A stretch of 64,000 nucleotides of DNA from Melastoma dodecandrum (GCA_029817715.1 JARUPY010000538.1:5890001-5954000); one strand, 5' to 3'. Counted from the stretch's first letter, positions 44,850 through 56,900 are shown. A program made the numbers and translations. Notes: a model not told the origin generated them from the letters alone.

Positions 44850-45647
44850 CCTGCTCCGGCGTCTAAAGGGAGAAAAATGGGGAAATCTATCTCACGCCCA
44901 CGTCTATAGCAACTCTAAACAACCCGCCACCTATGATGCCTGCTTGTTTAAGGCTCTACATAAATGCCTATACAACCACACCAAACAAGCTTATCCCCAA
45001 CTATAACTACCACAAACATCGAAATCCTCCAGTAACGGCAGCCACATGAGATGAATTAAGTTGTCTGACTTGTCGGAGAAAAGCATGGACCCTATTAGCT
45101 GCAGTATGTATTGCACCGGTATCCATACGTACCTGCTCATTTGGTGCTTGGGGATGTAGCACGTCAAAACGGGAGGCCAACCAACTCATCTTAACCCTTC
45201 CCGCCTTCATGTCAGTTCTGCCCGGAACCTCCCCAAGTAAATGCGCGCATACGACTGCAAAATCGAAGCTGGTGAAGCCAATGACAGGGTCCCCTTTTAT
45301 CGGCAATCCGAGCTGAATCGCCACATCCTCCAAAGTCACTATCATCTCTCCATTGGCCATATGGAAAGTATGAGTTTCGTGCTTCCATCGCTCAACTAAT
45401 TCAGTCATGAGAGCATGATTCAACTGAATGAATGGCAGCTTGCAACTCCGAAAAATCCGGCCTGTCGGAGGTACACATCCATACGAGGGTCTCGCCTTAT
45501 TTTCTTCACGCTGCTTTCATGGTGGCGACATTTCAAAACATTGTTCTGAAAAAAAAAATGAAATGTCGATGGATTACTAACGAAATTAAAAATAAACGAA
45601 AAGATAAGACGGATAAACATACCCCGCATATGATGAATCCCAAACAA
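44850..45647 (-). pseudogene. PMD gene of MULE-C, 5' part
   Basis: Contains RDPRMDVYLRQAGFFGVA (near 45460-45510), a frame change, then HETHTFHMANGEMIVTLEDVAIQLGLPIKGDPV and MSWLASRF with DTGAI (45007-45423). It continues degenerate toward DRFPH-like coding next to the copia LTR at 44835. Unlike the MULE-A copy, the Glu codon before DVAIQLGL is intact. It faces the same way as the transposase upstream of it. Confidence 0.82.
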
Positions 45648-45899
45648 CGGAAGAATGATGTTGATCTTGAGAGTGCAATACGGCAGTTACGCGTGGTCCT
45701 GGATCCATAGTACAACCTGCAAAGAAAAATGTAAATTATATATACATATACAAGCGTTTATAAAAAAGGTACTAAGCGTACAAATAATCGATATCAATAA
45801 ACCTTACAAGTTCATTTATTTGGACAACTTCGCCTACTATGTCATTCTCTTTTACAAAGACCACAATTCAACTTAGTTTTGCATTTTCTCACATCCATT

Positions 45900-47255
45900 G
45901 CGTTCTCTCACAGTTGGGAATGGATTCTCGCCCCAATCTTCTTTACAATCAAATGATGCCCATGTAGATGAGTATATGGCCTTTTGATTAGCCCAACTGT
46001 AAATATTGTGAATACTATTGGACCCATCCACAATCACAAACGCGAAACAAGCAAGGGCGTGTGAACATGGTATCCGATAGGTTTGCCATTTCTTGCATGA
46101 GCACCTCTTGTGTCACAACAAGACGTTCTTTGTCTTATAATTCCCTCTAGTTGTGACAACAAACGTACCTTCACCGCGATCTATAAGGGTTACATGGTGA
46201 TTTCGAGCTTTCTTTATTCCCTTATTGAAATGGTCCATTGCAACTTTAATGATTTTTTCTCCTCTGTTTGTCGCCGCGTCAGCCTCATCTCTTCTATTAT
46301 TCCAATATGCGATACAATCGTAGAACGTCTTCCTCACTAAAGCAGAGACCGGAAGCGATCGTACACCCCTTAGAACAGCATTGTAGCTCTCGCTTAAATT
46401 CGTCGTGATTATCCCCCAACAGTAGTTCCCACCGAAACTCATAGTCCATTGGCTCTTATCCATCTCATCAAAAAAATCTGCTGACTGGAATAATTTTCAA
46501 AATATCACGCAAATATTGCTTCGTCTTTGACACCGTACATTTCCTTGCAGTAATAGCTAGCCTTTTTTGGCCACGGAGGTTCTTGTATCTTGTGTTGAAG
46601 TTGCTAGCTACATGACGTATACAGAACCTCCACTGTGCAAAAGGCGGCACCCAACCTACTTCGACATCGTTTATCGCCGCAAGAATACCGGAATGCCTAT
46701 CTGAAATCAAACATACGCGCTTACAATCATCGCCAACGACGTAACGTTTATGGCATTTCAGAAACCGTCTCCACGACTGATAGCTTTCTTCATCGACGAT
46801 TGCAAATGCGAGAGGAACGATATGATTGCTGCCATCCAAACTACAAGCAATTAACAACTTATGCTTGTATTTACCGTACAGAAAAGTTTCGTCAATACTG
46901 ACTACAGGGCGACAATAACGAAATGCTGTTACTGCAGGACCAAAACACCAGAATACCCTCTAAAAAATAAACTGGGAATCGCCAACCATGTATGAACCTC
47001 CCCAATCAACGCAAGTATTGGGGTTAGAAGCACGAATCACGTTCAACAAATGAGGCTACTCATTGTATGACTCATCCCAATCACCATATATCCACGAAAT
47101 CGCTTTTCTTTTAGCATCCCATGCCCTTCTCCTAGGGATTTCGTATCCATATTTCTCCTTAACGACATTGCGAAGGAGAGCAACTTTAACTTCGGGAGTT
47201 TCACTTACAAACCCCCTGAATAACGGATCCATGAAATTTGAATCGAACCGCACAT
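45900..47255 (-). pseudogene. MURA-like transposase of MULE-C, N-terminally deleted
   Basis: It starts within the DNA-binding segment (FVSETPEVKVALLRNVV near 47160-47215) directly next to the right TIR, so the acidic N-terminal region seen in MULE-A is absent. The DDE domain is at 46468-46920 (SIDETFLYGKYKHK, where Gly of the usual IDGTF is Glu; then CLISDRHSGI). NLSESYNAVLRGVRSLPV and KTFYDCIAYWNNRRDEAD lie at 46290-46420. A SWIM-like segment occurs near 46040-46090. Four or more frame breaks are seen. Closely related to MULE-B in wording and order. Confidence 0.82.
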
Positions 47256-47267
47256 GATCACGCGATA

Positions 47268-47574
47268 AAACGACCTTTGTAAGGCCGACTTCCTTAAGCC
47301 AGCACCAGAGTGTCTGGGGTCTGAGCGAAGACGGCCGTCGGACCCTAAGGCCGACTTCGATGAAATATTTTTTTTGAAGTATTCCGAAGTCGGCCTTTGT
47401 AAGGTCGACTTCGCTTCGGCTAAGCTAAAATCGGCCTTACAAAGGCCGACTTCCTTCATGATGGAAATCGGCCTTTGTAATACCGATTTCGCCACATTAG
47501 TTGGGGAATTTTCAAACTTGCGACCTTATTTGGCGAAATAGTTTTGACACTAACGTTATTTTATAACAAAACTC
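47268..47574. repeat. Right TIR of MULE-C with palindrome cluster
   Basis: Inverse of the left TIR, with AGTCGGCCTTTGTAAGGTCGACT near 47389-47411, a second palindrome near 47429-47452 and a third near 47466-47491. It also contains a GC-rich insert (about 47300-47345) not obvious on the left side. Confidence 0.88.
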
Positions 47575-47584
47575 CTATTTCTTC

Positions 47585-48560
47585 TCTCTCTCATACAATC
47601 CTAAATTGATTTATTTCATATGATTATTTTAATAAAAATAAACCAATTTAACCCATACGATTGTTTTAATGAAATATCTTTTCATCCGAACGGTGTGAAT
47701 GATGATCATAGTAAAAATGCTAATTTAATCCACATTTTTTTAATCTGAATATTGATGTGAATTATTTTAATCAGATGTCAACTCTACAAACAATTTTAAT
47801 TACTATAGTTCGTTTGCTTCCTTTAATCAATTTTTTTTAAATAATAACCGTTTAAATGATAATTATTTAAATTTTTTTAAGGAATAATTATATTATTTGC
47901 CCGCAAATTATTAATTAGATGTAACACGAAGATTATTTATTGTATCGCATGATTTTTCGTTACCTCGAAATTATTATGTCAATTAGAATTTAATTGCCTA
48001 ATAATTTCGTTGGCGGAGCTTGGGGTATATCATACGAATATCATGTCTAGTGTAAGTAGCATCATTGCTACTTGCTGTTAGGCAATTAAATTCTAATTGC
48101 TTAATATTATTGATTCGACAATTGACCGTACCCGTGGGTTACGGTACCCCTGCCGTGCCAAAGTAAATTGGCTACAAACTGACATTGTAATTTTATCCAT
48201 TTGAGATTTCAACTTTCCCGAAACTCACGTCGCTTCCTAAGATTTTCTTTCCTCACGTTATTTAAAATTTTCTTTTCTTTTCCGTCCAATTCCTTTCCTC
48301 TCCTCTATCCAAACACAGCTTAAGAAAGTAATCGGCCTAGATTCGGCCACAAGAAATATATCAAAGCTTCCGTAGAAATTCGAGTAGTGACTCCCAGGGG
48401 TTGTATTCGAGAGCGAGTTTGAATCGTCCGTACTACGATGTGTGCGTAGATACTTCTCGATGAAGACTTTCGAGGACGGTCACATTAATGACGTTCGTAT
48501 ACTTTTACAAACAACCATGTACTTTTTATTTAACAAGAATCTGGAATCTTGGACAATTTT
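47585..48560. other. Intergenic, AT-rich with one foldback
   Basis: AT-rich sequence. An inverted repeat pairs 47986-48003 with about 48079-48096 (AGAATTTAATTGCCTAA and inverse), enclosing a smaller hairpin (AAGTAGCA...TGCTACTT). No gene was found. Confidence 0.6.
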
Positions 48561-50114
48561 TAGATCCTACTGCGCCGCCCGGTGAAAACCCAATAGGCTT
48601 ACCCTCCAAGATCTCCTCTCCTCATTGTTGATCCAGGTAGGGTGGCCTTCGTCATCCACTGGCTCCTCGAGAAGGTGACAAGCGGACCCAGGGACCTGCA
48701 GGCTCGGGAGGAAGGAAGACACCTCGCCAATAATCATGAGGGAGTTGCTGGTCAGCTCTTTTACGACCTGCTGTGTCTCATTCATGTCGCCCTTCAACTT
48801 CCCTTCGGGGAAACCGTCGATGCAGGTCTCCTGGTATGGCATGACGGCACTCAACCAGTTTTTAAGGTCGGGGTTCTCAGGGATAGCTTTTTGATGTTGC
48901 TTACCCAGGGGATGGAGCTTCGGAGCTCCGCGAAGGGGCCTTCTCCCTGAGGGAATCGAACGTCGACGACTTAGCCCGGTCAAATGCCGCCTGCACCTAG
49001 TTCGGTGTGGATTGGACTGCAACCTTAAGGAGGTCCTTAGGCTGGGACATGGAGAAGTCCTTCTTGACGGCCTTGGCAAGGGTACTTGATACAAGGACCA
49101 TCGACGCACCACCACTAGAGCTGTCAACTCGCTCATCATCGATTAATTTACACAATGTCGAAGTAAAGGTCCATCGAAACAAGTCACCATCGAAGTACGG
49201 ACACGTCGAAACAAGCCGTCGAAGCAGAAGCAACTCCACGTCGAATGCATCTCAAGTTTCCAGATCATTCATACATTAGCATTTATGTTTGTTGCATTTC
49301 CAATAAGCCATTTATTGTTCATCTATGAATCTGGCCATGCATGCATGTTATCTAAGTTTATTTATGTACTTGTTCTGGTGATCCCTATATAATGGGCGCC
49401 CTTGTAAGCATTTGAAGTACTTTTGAGCAGATTTTAAACCCTTTGTAAGACTTTGTCTTCCTATCCGAAGTGAGTGAGTTCTCCTTCAACCTCATTCTTC
49501 ATTTAGTGGATTCCAAGTGCGAATTGAGTTGAACGTTCAACCGGTGGTGGTGTATCCGTATCCTCTGCGTTGTGCCTCGCCCTCGTCTTGTTCGTAATGG
49601 TGTATCTGTATCAACGGCCAAAACGAGTTATCCAAAACGAGTTATCCGAGTTCTTCTTTCACGGTGATGATTTTGTATCCGTGGAGATTGAATCTCAACC
49701 TATCTTTTTCTCTCTTATTCAGTCCTCAAAATTCTAGCCGTACCCCCTAAACACATCCTTCCGTCTATACCCTACGTCACTCCATTCCGCACGTTTAGTG
49801 ATGTCCCCCTTTCCTTTCGGTATTGGAATCATCTATTCCTTGCCAACCCCGTATCACTGTTACAATTATCCTTGTATTCGGTCGACTTGTAGATCGTCTC
49901 GATGGCCTTCTGGGAGTGAGATATCTGGTTAATCTCATGGGATTGCACCAGCTGGCAACGGCAGCATTCCTATGATCAACGCCGAAGATCGTCCAGCAAT
50001 CACACCCGCAATCGCCAGGGAAGAGATCACGACAATGACAATCCCCTTCTTTGCCTTTTGACGCCTCTCGGCCCTTCTGTGCTCGGACAGGTGATCAAAA
50101 TCCTGAAACACCAT
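48560..50114 (-). pseudogene. Pectinesterase/pectinesterase-inhibitor fragment, split
   Basis: From ATG at 50114 the N-terminus reads MVFQDFDHLSEHRRAERRQK followed by a hydrophobic segment (GIVIVVISSLAIAGVIAG), which is the usual cytosolic tail and signal anchor of plant type-II PME proproteins. After an unrelated stretch (about 49110-49950) the inhibitor (PMEI) domain continues: SSTLAKAVKK, QPKDLLKVAV (about 49030-49105), then LKNWLSAVMPYQETCIDGFP (about 48800-48865), VKELTSNSLMIIGEVSSFL (48680-48740) and WINNEERR. There are stops between blocks and several frames. The catalytic pectinesterase domain is absent. Normally such a protein de-esterifies cell-wall pectin. Confidence 0.78.
49150..49750. 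repeat. Possible solo LTR splitting the PME fragment
   Basis: A non-coding block between two parts of one gene, with a TATA-like CCTATATAATGG (49384-49395), then a C/T-rich leader-like stretch as in LTR R/U5 regions. A tandem repeat of a 14-bp unit (AAAACGAGTTATCC) occurs at about 49619-49646. Exact TG/CA termini and target duplication were not found. Confidence 0.35.
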
Positions 50115-50562
50115 CTGTTTATGTTTTCACTCAGTTTCACTAAAGTTCTGTTACTCTTTCCCGCCTTTCGATGAGTCCGGTTTAGTGAGTTTCCAGGGCA
50201 GTTCCATCGCTACCGTGCGGAGGCGGAGGGTGATGTTTATTAATCGCTCCACATGACTTCGGTAAGCTTTTGCGAACGAAATGACAACATTGTAAAGTGG
50301 CCGGAAAACATTAAATGGTAACAGCTTATTTTCGAACAGCAGGTTCTCTGCAAAGTGGATCCGGCATTAATCATGATCGCAACAGCCTGCCGAAGTTGCT
50401 GCCATTGGCCCTATTAGCTACAATCAATGAACACTTTGCACCAGAACGATAAGCGAATTGAATCTACAACTAATTGGCTAACTAATTTGGTGACCCTTCA
50501 ACTGGTTCACCGGGCTTTTAGAAGGCTCCAATGGGAGTCTCCAACCTGGGATTGATGCGACA

Positions 50563-52445
50563 TCAAGATGGCACTAGAGAAACTAATTCTCTTTCGACTT
50601 CTTCCCAGTTCCGAACTCTCGTCACTAGGGGATGATTGTTGATCGAATCCGTCTTGCACCAAGGGTATGAGTTCTCATAATCAAAAAGGAGAACCCTCAT
50701 CCCAATCTCAGCACATTCAAGGGCGTATCTTGGGTTATCATCTATAAGAACCTTAGCTCCCAATGACCTGAAAATTGTCGACACCATCAGTTCTCCTATG
50801 TTCGTCGATAAACGCAAATGATTGATTCAACCCATGTCACCAGGATCGCACAAACAAGATAGCGAGACAATAGAGATGCTTCTCAGACGAATTCCGAAGT
50901 ACCTGCAAATTTCAGACTTGGGCTTAGATTCTCCATCTAGAGCGAAGTGATTGCCGAAATGAATCTCATGAAACATTCCAGGATAATGTTCCTCGATCCA
51001 CTTAATTGTATGGTCCTTGATAGCATTCTGCCGAGACCTGTTCAAGCAATAGAGCAGTATACATGCATTACACGTCTCTTTCTAACACAGAACATCTATC
51101 ACTTTGCGTGAACCAAATAAAATCAAATCTTCCTTACGTAACAACTGATAGTTTACAGAATCTGGATAGCTTGCAAAGTGCCCTCTGAGCACCAGGTATT
51201 GGGTGTATTCCATTCTTGAAATAGGACGTCTTGAAAAATTCATGGACGCGTAAATCAGCTGTCATGAAAGAATACACATTTACAGTTGTTAGTTCATGGA
51301 AACATTTTGTACTTGTATACCCAAGCTAATGCTCATACAGCAGTTAGCGACAAATCTACGGAACAAAGCTTACCAATACCAATGATATATATGCAAGAAG
51401 AGAAGTGCACGAGATAGACCAAGCATAAATTACCTTCATCACGCGAGCAATTCCATATCTGCACAAAGAAACAAGCAGTCAGAACTGTAATTCGTCGAGT
51501 ACCAAAGACAAAAGGCATGAGCTGTTTTTGTTAAATAGTATAACACCAGAGTGTAACCTCTATTACAACCAAGTTAAGTAGCAGCTGCACTTGACAAGCA
51601 AAAGACAACACTCTTCTAACTTATAATGGAAATGATGCCGAGGAGATGGCAAAGTACCTTGAAAAACTCATAGACGTGGTACTCTGACAAGGAATGATTC
51701 CAGGAATAACGGTCGGCAATGAATCGATTCAAGGCCAAGAGGAACTTCCCCAGAACTGCTATCAGCAATAAACACAGAATTATTCTGCAGAAGATAACAT
51801 TACACAGAAGAAGCCCTTTGCAAACCCATCAATCAGAGAACCCGTGCAACAGAAGAAATTCCATTAACCCAAGACCCAATTGAGCAACAGAATCAAAGAC
51901 AAGAATATCCCCCCAAAAATCATCAGAAACAACATGGAAAGAACAATCAATAAGACCAATGACCTACCCTCGTCGACGTCCACCGCCACGACAATCTTAT
52001 CGGCAGCACTGTGGCCCTTAAACACCGAATGACTACCCCACTGCATACCATTAACCAACCTCCCATCTTTCCTACCCTCGACCCGAAAATCGATGGAACT
52101 GATCGCAACCTGCCGATCCCTCACGTAAGCAAGCGGGTTGTAGAATCTACCATTACCATGAACACGATCAAACCCACCACAACCACCAGAGCAACCCCTA
52201 ACCCCAACGCCAACCCCAATTCCGATCCCCTCCAAATTCGCAGAGAATTTCCCCAGAGGGGGGAAGGAGGGATTCTGGGTCGGCGGATGATTGGTCGGGA
52301 AGTGAAATCTCCGGTTAAAGATTGGATCTTTGTGGGACAGTGAGGACATGATCCGGTCGCAGGTTGTAGGGACGACGGGATGATTCCTGGAGGAAAAGGC
52401 GGTCGGGACTGTGAAAGTGAATCGCACCACTTTTAGCCTCAACAT
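50563..52445 (-). CDS. HAD-superfamily 5'-nucleotidase-like protein (NT5C type)
   Basis: Six exons join in frame: 51968-52445, 51658-51755, 51434-51458, 51138-51258, 50903-51037 and 50563-50767, giving 353 residues. HAD motif I spans the first junction (VAVDVDEVLG: DxD with the nucleophile Asp). VVTSRQNAIKDHT carries the motif II Thr/Ser, HFGNHFALDGESKPKSEIC the motif III Lys, and LIDDNPRYALECAEIG the motif IV Asp pair. This matches the plant HAD proteins of deoxyribonucleotidase (NT5C) type, which dephosphorylate small phosphomonoesters; the actual substrate is not determinable. The N-terminal 155 residues or so are low-complexity, Gly-rich and start MLRLKVVRFTFTV, compatible with an organelle transit peptide (inference). 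An in-frame Met at residue 33 (MSSLSHK) is an alternative start. No lesions. Confidence 0.88.
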
Positions 52446-52981
52446 CTGTCTCGCATTCTATCCAGGGAAACAGAGAAAAAAAAACGCGTCTTTCAAAAAA
52501 AAAAAAAGCAGAATCTACCAATCGCAAGAACAGGGATTGTTCTGGATCAACAGGGAACAACAGAACGAGATCTAATTGCTATTGTTTTCAGGAGTTTTAA
52601 TCATTGGAGAAAGGAAATCTTAAAAAGGAAACCAAAGGGTTACGCTAATTCGGCTGTATCCTCGGACACAACACGACACCTTACCAATGATAAATGACAT
52701 TACAGCAAGATGATGGTGTGGATAATCCTATGGGAGCAGCAGTTGTTGTTGTTGGGGGGTGGGGGAATGTACCAGAGGAGATTATGGAAATAACTGGCAT
52801 TCGAAAGCAGCAGCCAAAGGATCTCCCCTATCCCCCAAACTTCACATGAGAAACCATGCCCGCTGTTACAACCTCGTAAGCACCGCCCCCCCACCCAAAC
52901 CAACCAACTTTAAGCTCCACCGTAAGGACGTCGGGGATGGATCACCCATGACATAATGATCTCTAAAAAATGAGGCCTTAC

Positions 52982-53015
52982 TGGGCCTCTGTACCATTGG
53001 GCCAGAATAGGCCCA
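52982..53015. promoter_or_regulatory. Cluster of three site-II (TGGGCC/GGCCCA) elements
   Basis: TGGGCC at 52982-52987 and 52998-53003, and GGCCCA at 53010-53015, within 34 bp. Site-II motifs of this kind are TCP-bound promoter elements typical of plant housekeeping genes. They sit about 540 bp upstream of the HAD gene start and about 950 bp upstream of the DUF547 gene start, in the shared divergent region. Confidence 0.55.
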
Positions 53016-53918
53016 TCCCACAATTTAACTCAACTCGGTGGGAGAACTCATGGCAAAAGCTCCACTAAATTAACTTCAAACAGTGTTTCACTTATAGAAT
53101 TCCCCCCCCCCCCAAAAAAAAGAGAAGGTAAAGTAAATAATTTTAAAATATTGCGTTCCCTTTTAATTTATTCATTTATTTACAGGGCTTTAAGGAAGGG
53201 AGTGAAAAGAAAAAGGCGCCACCTTTTTTGGTAAACTTATTTTCATCCAAATCCCACCACCCCCACCCACGATGCTTCTTCACTAACACAAATTTCCCAG
53301 CCAAAAAAGGCGAATGACACTCACTTTTGACTATGAGAACTGTTTCTGACAATCACTCATAATTCCCACCTTCTCCCTTGATCCTTCCTTATATGTATGT
53401 ACGAATATATTCGCATTTTTTTTTTATTTTTTTCGGGCATTCAATTTCTTCCCACCCATCGATTAATGCGCGTAAAGGGCACAAAGAAATGCAGCACCAA
53501 AAATCAGACAGTCATTTAACGTGCTTGCTGTCTTGTCTTGTTCCCCATCCCCACCACCCCCGCCTCCCTGTCGGCTGGACTCCAAGGTGTGTGACGCTGT
53601 CCAGGCCAGTCCAGTCCCACCTGACCATGTCCCCAGAGACCCACTTCGCTTTTGTCCTTTTTCTTTCTTTCATCGATGGTCCTCCTAAGTTGCCTTTGAG
53701 TTGAGTCTCCTTCAAGCCACTCCCATTTTTGTGTTGTGGGGTGAGCTGATGTAGGATAAAATGTGGGGGGCCGATGGCGACGGTTTTACTTGGGTACTCG
53801 TGCTGAAACCTCAGTTGGGTTTTGTCGGCCTGATGGCGGTTTGTGTTGTTTTGGCCGAAAGTTTGAATCTTGGTGGCGGTCGTTGAGCTCCACGTTGAAG
53901 GGTTTGAGCCTGTCGTGG
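53016..53918. other. Intergenic/5' region between divergent genes
   Basis: Contains a poly-C/poly-A tract (53102-53120), a poly-T tract (53418-53432) and C/T-rich sequence likely to include the promoter and leader of the DUF547 gene. No convincing coding sequence. Open frames here are low-complexity. Confidence 0.55.
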
Positions 53919-53955
53919 GGTGTGTGTGCGCGAGAGAGAGAGTGTGTGTGTGTGG
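53918..53955 (+). repeat. GT/GA microsatellite just upstream of a start codon
   Basis: TGTGTGTGCG, then GAGAGAGAGA, then GTGTGTGTGTGTG, ending six bases before the ATG at 53961. It is probably transcribed as part of the 5' leader. Such tracts vary in length between individuals and can affect expression. Confidence 0.8.
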
Positions 53956-53960
53956 AAAAG

Positions 53961-56900
53961 ATGATGTGTATGAGACCTGAAGCGTGTGATGATAATGAGT
54001 TCCCTTCTTGCCACCATTCGCCTCGTAATAGCAGCGGGAGCAGCACGGCCGTGACCCCCGGATTCGTCCTCCCTCTTAGCTTGTAAGGGCATCTTATGTT
54101 TTCAGGGCTTCCTGTTTGTTATGTTTATGGAATGAATTATGTGTTTCCGTTAGGAGGTTTGACTCTGGGTTTTGTTTGGTGGGTGTGGTGCAGGGGGGGT
54201 TCTATTCAGAAGTGTCTCTGGAGGAATGGCAGGGGTAGCCGTCAGAGAAGCAGGTCATTTTCTTCAGGAGATGGTTGTTCCATCAACTCTGATTTGGAGG
54301 TAGCAATTATTTAAAGGGATGAATAATTTCGGGAATCATTTTGAGAGTTACCTTGTTGTGTCTGTGGTGTTGTTACCCTTAGCCCATTTTATACAACACG
54401 TTGGACTTTGTGATGGCAATATGGATAAACTCGTATCTTACGTGCAATTAGAGTTTTTGTTTTACTCTATTCAGCTCCATCTATTTCTTGTTTTCTAGTG
54501 AACCAAGAGTTTGTGTTATGCTCTTCTGGTTTGAGGCTTTGAGCACATTGACCTTGTCTATCTCTTTTTTGAGTGGTTTCAGAATGAGTTGATTGGATAA
54601 TCAGCACTTGATGAACTTTCTGGGAGGCTTTATTACAAGATTCAAACCCCCAACGTCTTGCACCTGCAAAAAAATAGTGGCATAAATTAGCGTATCTATG
54701 TTGTGTGATCTGAATGCATACTATGCTGGAGTGCTTGAAATTTTTCTGCAGCAGCTCTTCAATGGCTTTTCTAACTTTTTGTAGAAAATGCTCCTTTTAT
54801 GGTATGGTCAATTCTCCTGTTGTCGATCGATGTTTCCCAAAGATTTTAATGTAATGTGTTATATTTCTTTCTATCTCAGGATAAAAGTAATGGCTGGGAG
54901 AAAAATGCAAAGATGTATGTCTACCGCAATCAACTGGAGAAAGATGTAAGACCAGTTTGAAAAATTACGTGAAATTTGTTTCTGTGATTTGCTTCATCAT
55001 TTCAATTCAAGTGGTAATATGGGACGATCTTGTTCACAGTAATAATATGCCATAAATTTCTGGTTTCACAGATCGAGAGACTGCAGCAGGAGTTACAGGA
55101 AGAAACCGAACTACACACAACTTTGGAAAATGCCATTGAACACAAGATCCCTCATTCATCTGGCTCCCCTAGACAGCTTCCGGAGAAGGTCGAAACCCTT
55201 TCTTCTGTTTAACTTGATTTTTATTTATTGCATTCCTCTTATTGTTTGCTCTGCAGGCTCAGGAGCTCCTTGGCAGTATATCATTGTTGGAGACTGCTGT
55301 AGGAAAACTCGAAAGGGAATTAGTCATACTGCAAGACCAGCTGCATCATGAAAGGAGCGAGCGTCAAATTGCCGAGCACAATATAAGCAATTCTCCCTGT
55401 AGATATTCACCCAAGCTTAATAGCCCTCCTAATTCAATTAAAAAGGTACTGTTTTCCTGATATCTAATCCCAAAGATCAACAGATGCACTTTTTATTTTC
55501 TTTTCCTTAAGTTTATCATCAAAAGATAAAAGATAAATGTGTAGTATGTTATTGTTATGCAAACAGTGCTCAAGTAGTTTACCACTTTTACGGAATAATT
55601 GATATTAAAGGAGCCCTAGTTTGGAGTCGGGCCATTTACTACAAACTATAGACGTCCATTTACCGTGGAAAAAGATTGAGAAATCCGAAGCTATTTTGTT
55701 CAGCATTTTGAAATATTTTCTTAGACTATTTCGAAGGTCTGTGTACAGTTGAATAATTTCACTATACAATCTCTTTATGAAACTTAGTCTCTTTTTTTTT
55801 TCCCATTTGCAGATTATGAGTCCTTGCCGTGACACAAAACAGATTGCAGAATCCGACAACACAGATCATTCATTGTGTCACATTAATAGGCCTCCTTGCA
55901 AAGACAACTCCATTTCGCTTAGTCCTAATCATCTCTCAGAAGAAATGATGTCATGCATGAGAGACATATTTCTTCAGTTTTCATCTTCCAAAGAGTATTC
56001 ATCGGCTCAGATCATTTCTTCTCCTGCTGCACTGCAACGTGAACTGTCAAACTGCTCTTCTACATTATTAATTCCAGAGTCGCCGTTTATGGAATGCATG
56101 GAAAATAAACTTCGGGGTTGGGAAAATAGCAGAGATGATTTTTCTGAAGGCAGTATATTCAACCCTTATAAACTTCCTGGCCAGCTGGAGTGGAATAGGA
56201 ATAATGGAGACAATGGGATGGCAATTGAAGTCTCTTCTTTATCTGTTGGAAAGAAAGAGCTTCTTTATGTTGCAGTGGCCTTGAAGCGGTTCAGGTCAAA
56301 TACCCAAGCTGTTACATGAGCCAAGTCCTTTATATATTTTGAAATCATTTCTGTAAATGATTTCTTTTGGGAACTTCTGGAATTGTTAAATTTTCTTTGA
56401 AAAATTTTCTTATGGGCATGATCTATTGCTTGTTTTGTTGCAGATTGCTTGTGCAGCAGTTGGCCAAAGTAGACCCTTCTTGCTTGACAAACAACGAAAA
56501 GATGGCATTTTGGATTAACCTGTACAATGCCTTGATTATGCATGTAATTCCTTTCGCCAAATATTATTTCTTGGAGGTTTATTACGTGAAGCCTTCTCAT
56601 TCATTTTTCTCTGAAGTGACTGTCTCAAATTCTGTCAATCGTATCTCTTCCATTCTCACCTTTCCAGGCCTATCTTGCCTATGGAGTTCCAAAAACAGAT
56701 GTAAAGCTGCTGTCTTTGTTGCACAAGGTATTCTTCCTTCTACGATTTCCCCATGTCTTCGGGAATAAAAATTGTGGTCTGTGTAAGATCATTTCAGGCA
56801 CATATACGGCCATAACATGGGAAAGAGAACCTTTTTATGAATGTAGATAGACAATGATTTGGTTCATTTGATGTCAGGTCTCATTTTTCTTCTAAGTTGC

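Larger units (their letters stand above)
32865..47574 (-). mobile_element. MULE-C: Mutator-like element interrupted by a copia retrotransposon
   Basis: Begins GAGTTTTGTTCC and ends ATAACAAAACTC. The 10-mer CTATTTCTTC flanks both sides exactly (32855-32864 and 47575-47584). TIRs pair over at least 150 bp by eye (a shared block TTTGAAAATTCCCCAACTA lies about 95 bp inside each end). Contents on the minus strand are a MURA-like transposase relic (45900-47255), a PMD gene split in two (44850-45647 and 33268-34290), and between the halves a complete-length copia element (34356-44834). Removing the insertion leaves a MULE of about 4.2 kb. The copia insertion is therefore younger than the MULE. Confidence 0.93.

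Noticed and set aside
53763..53960. Upstream extension of the DUF547 first exon
   Set aside because: The open frame starts at GTG, includes the GT/GA microsatellite, and has no ATG before 53961.
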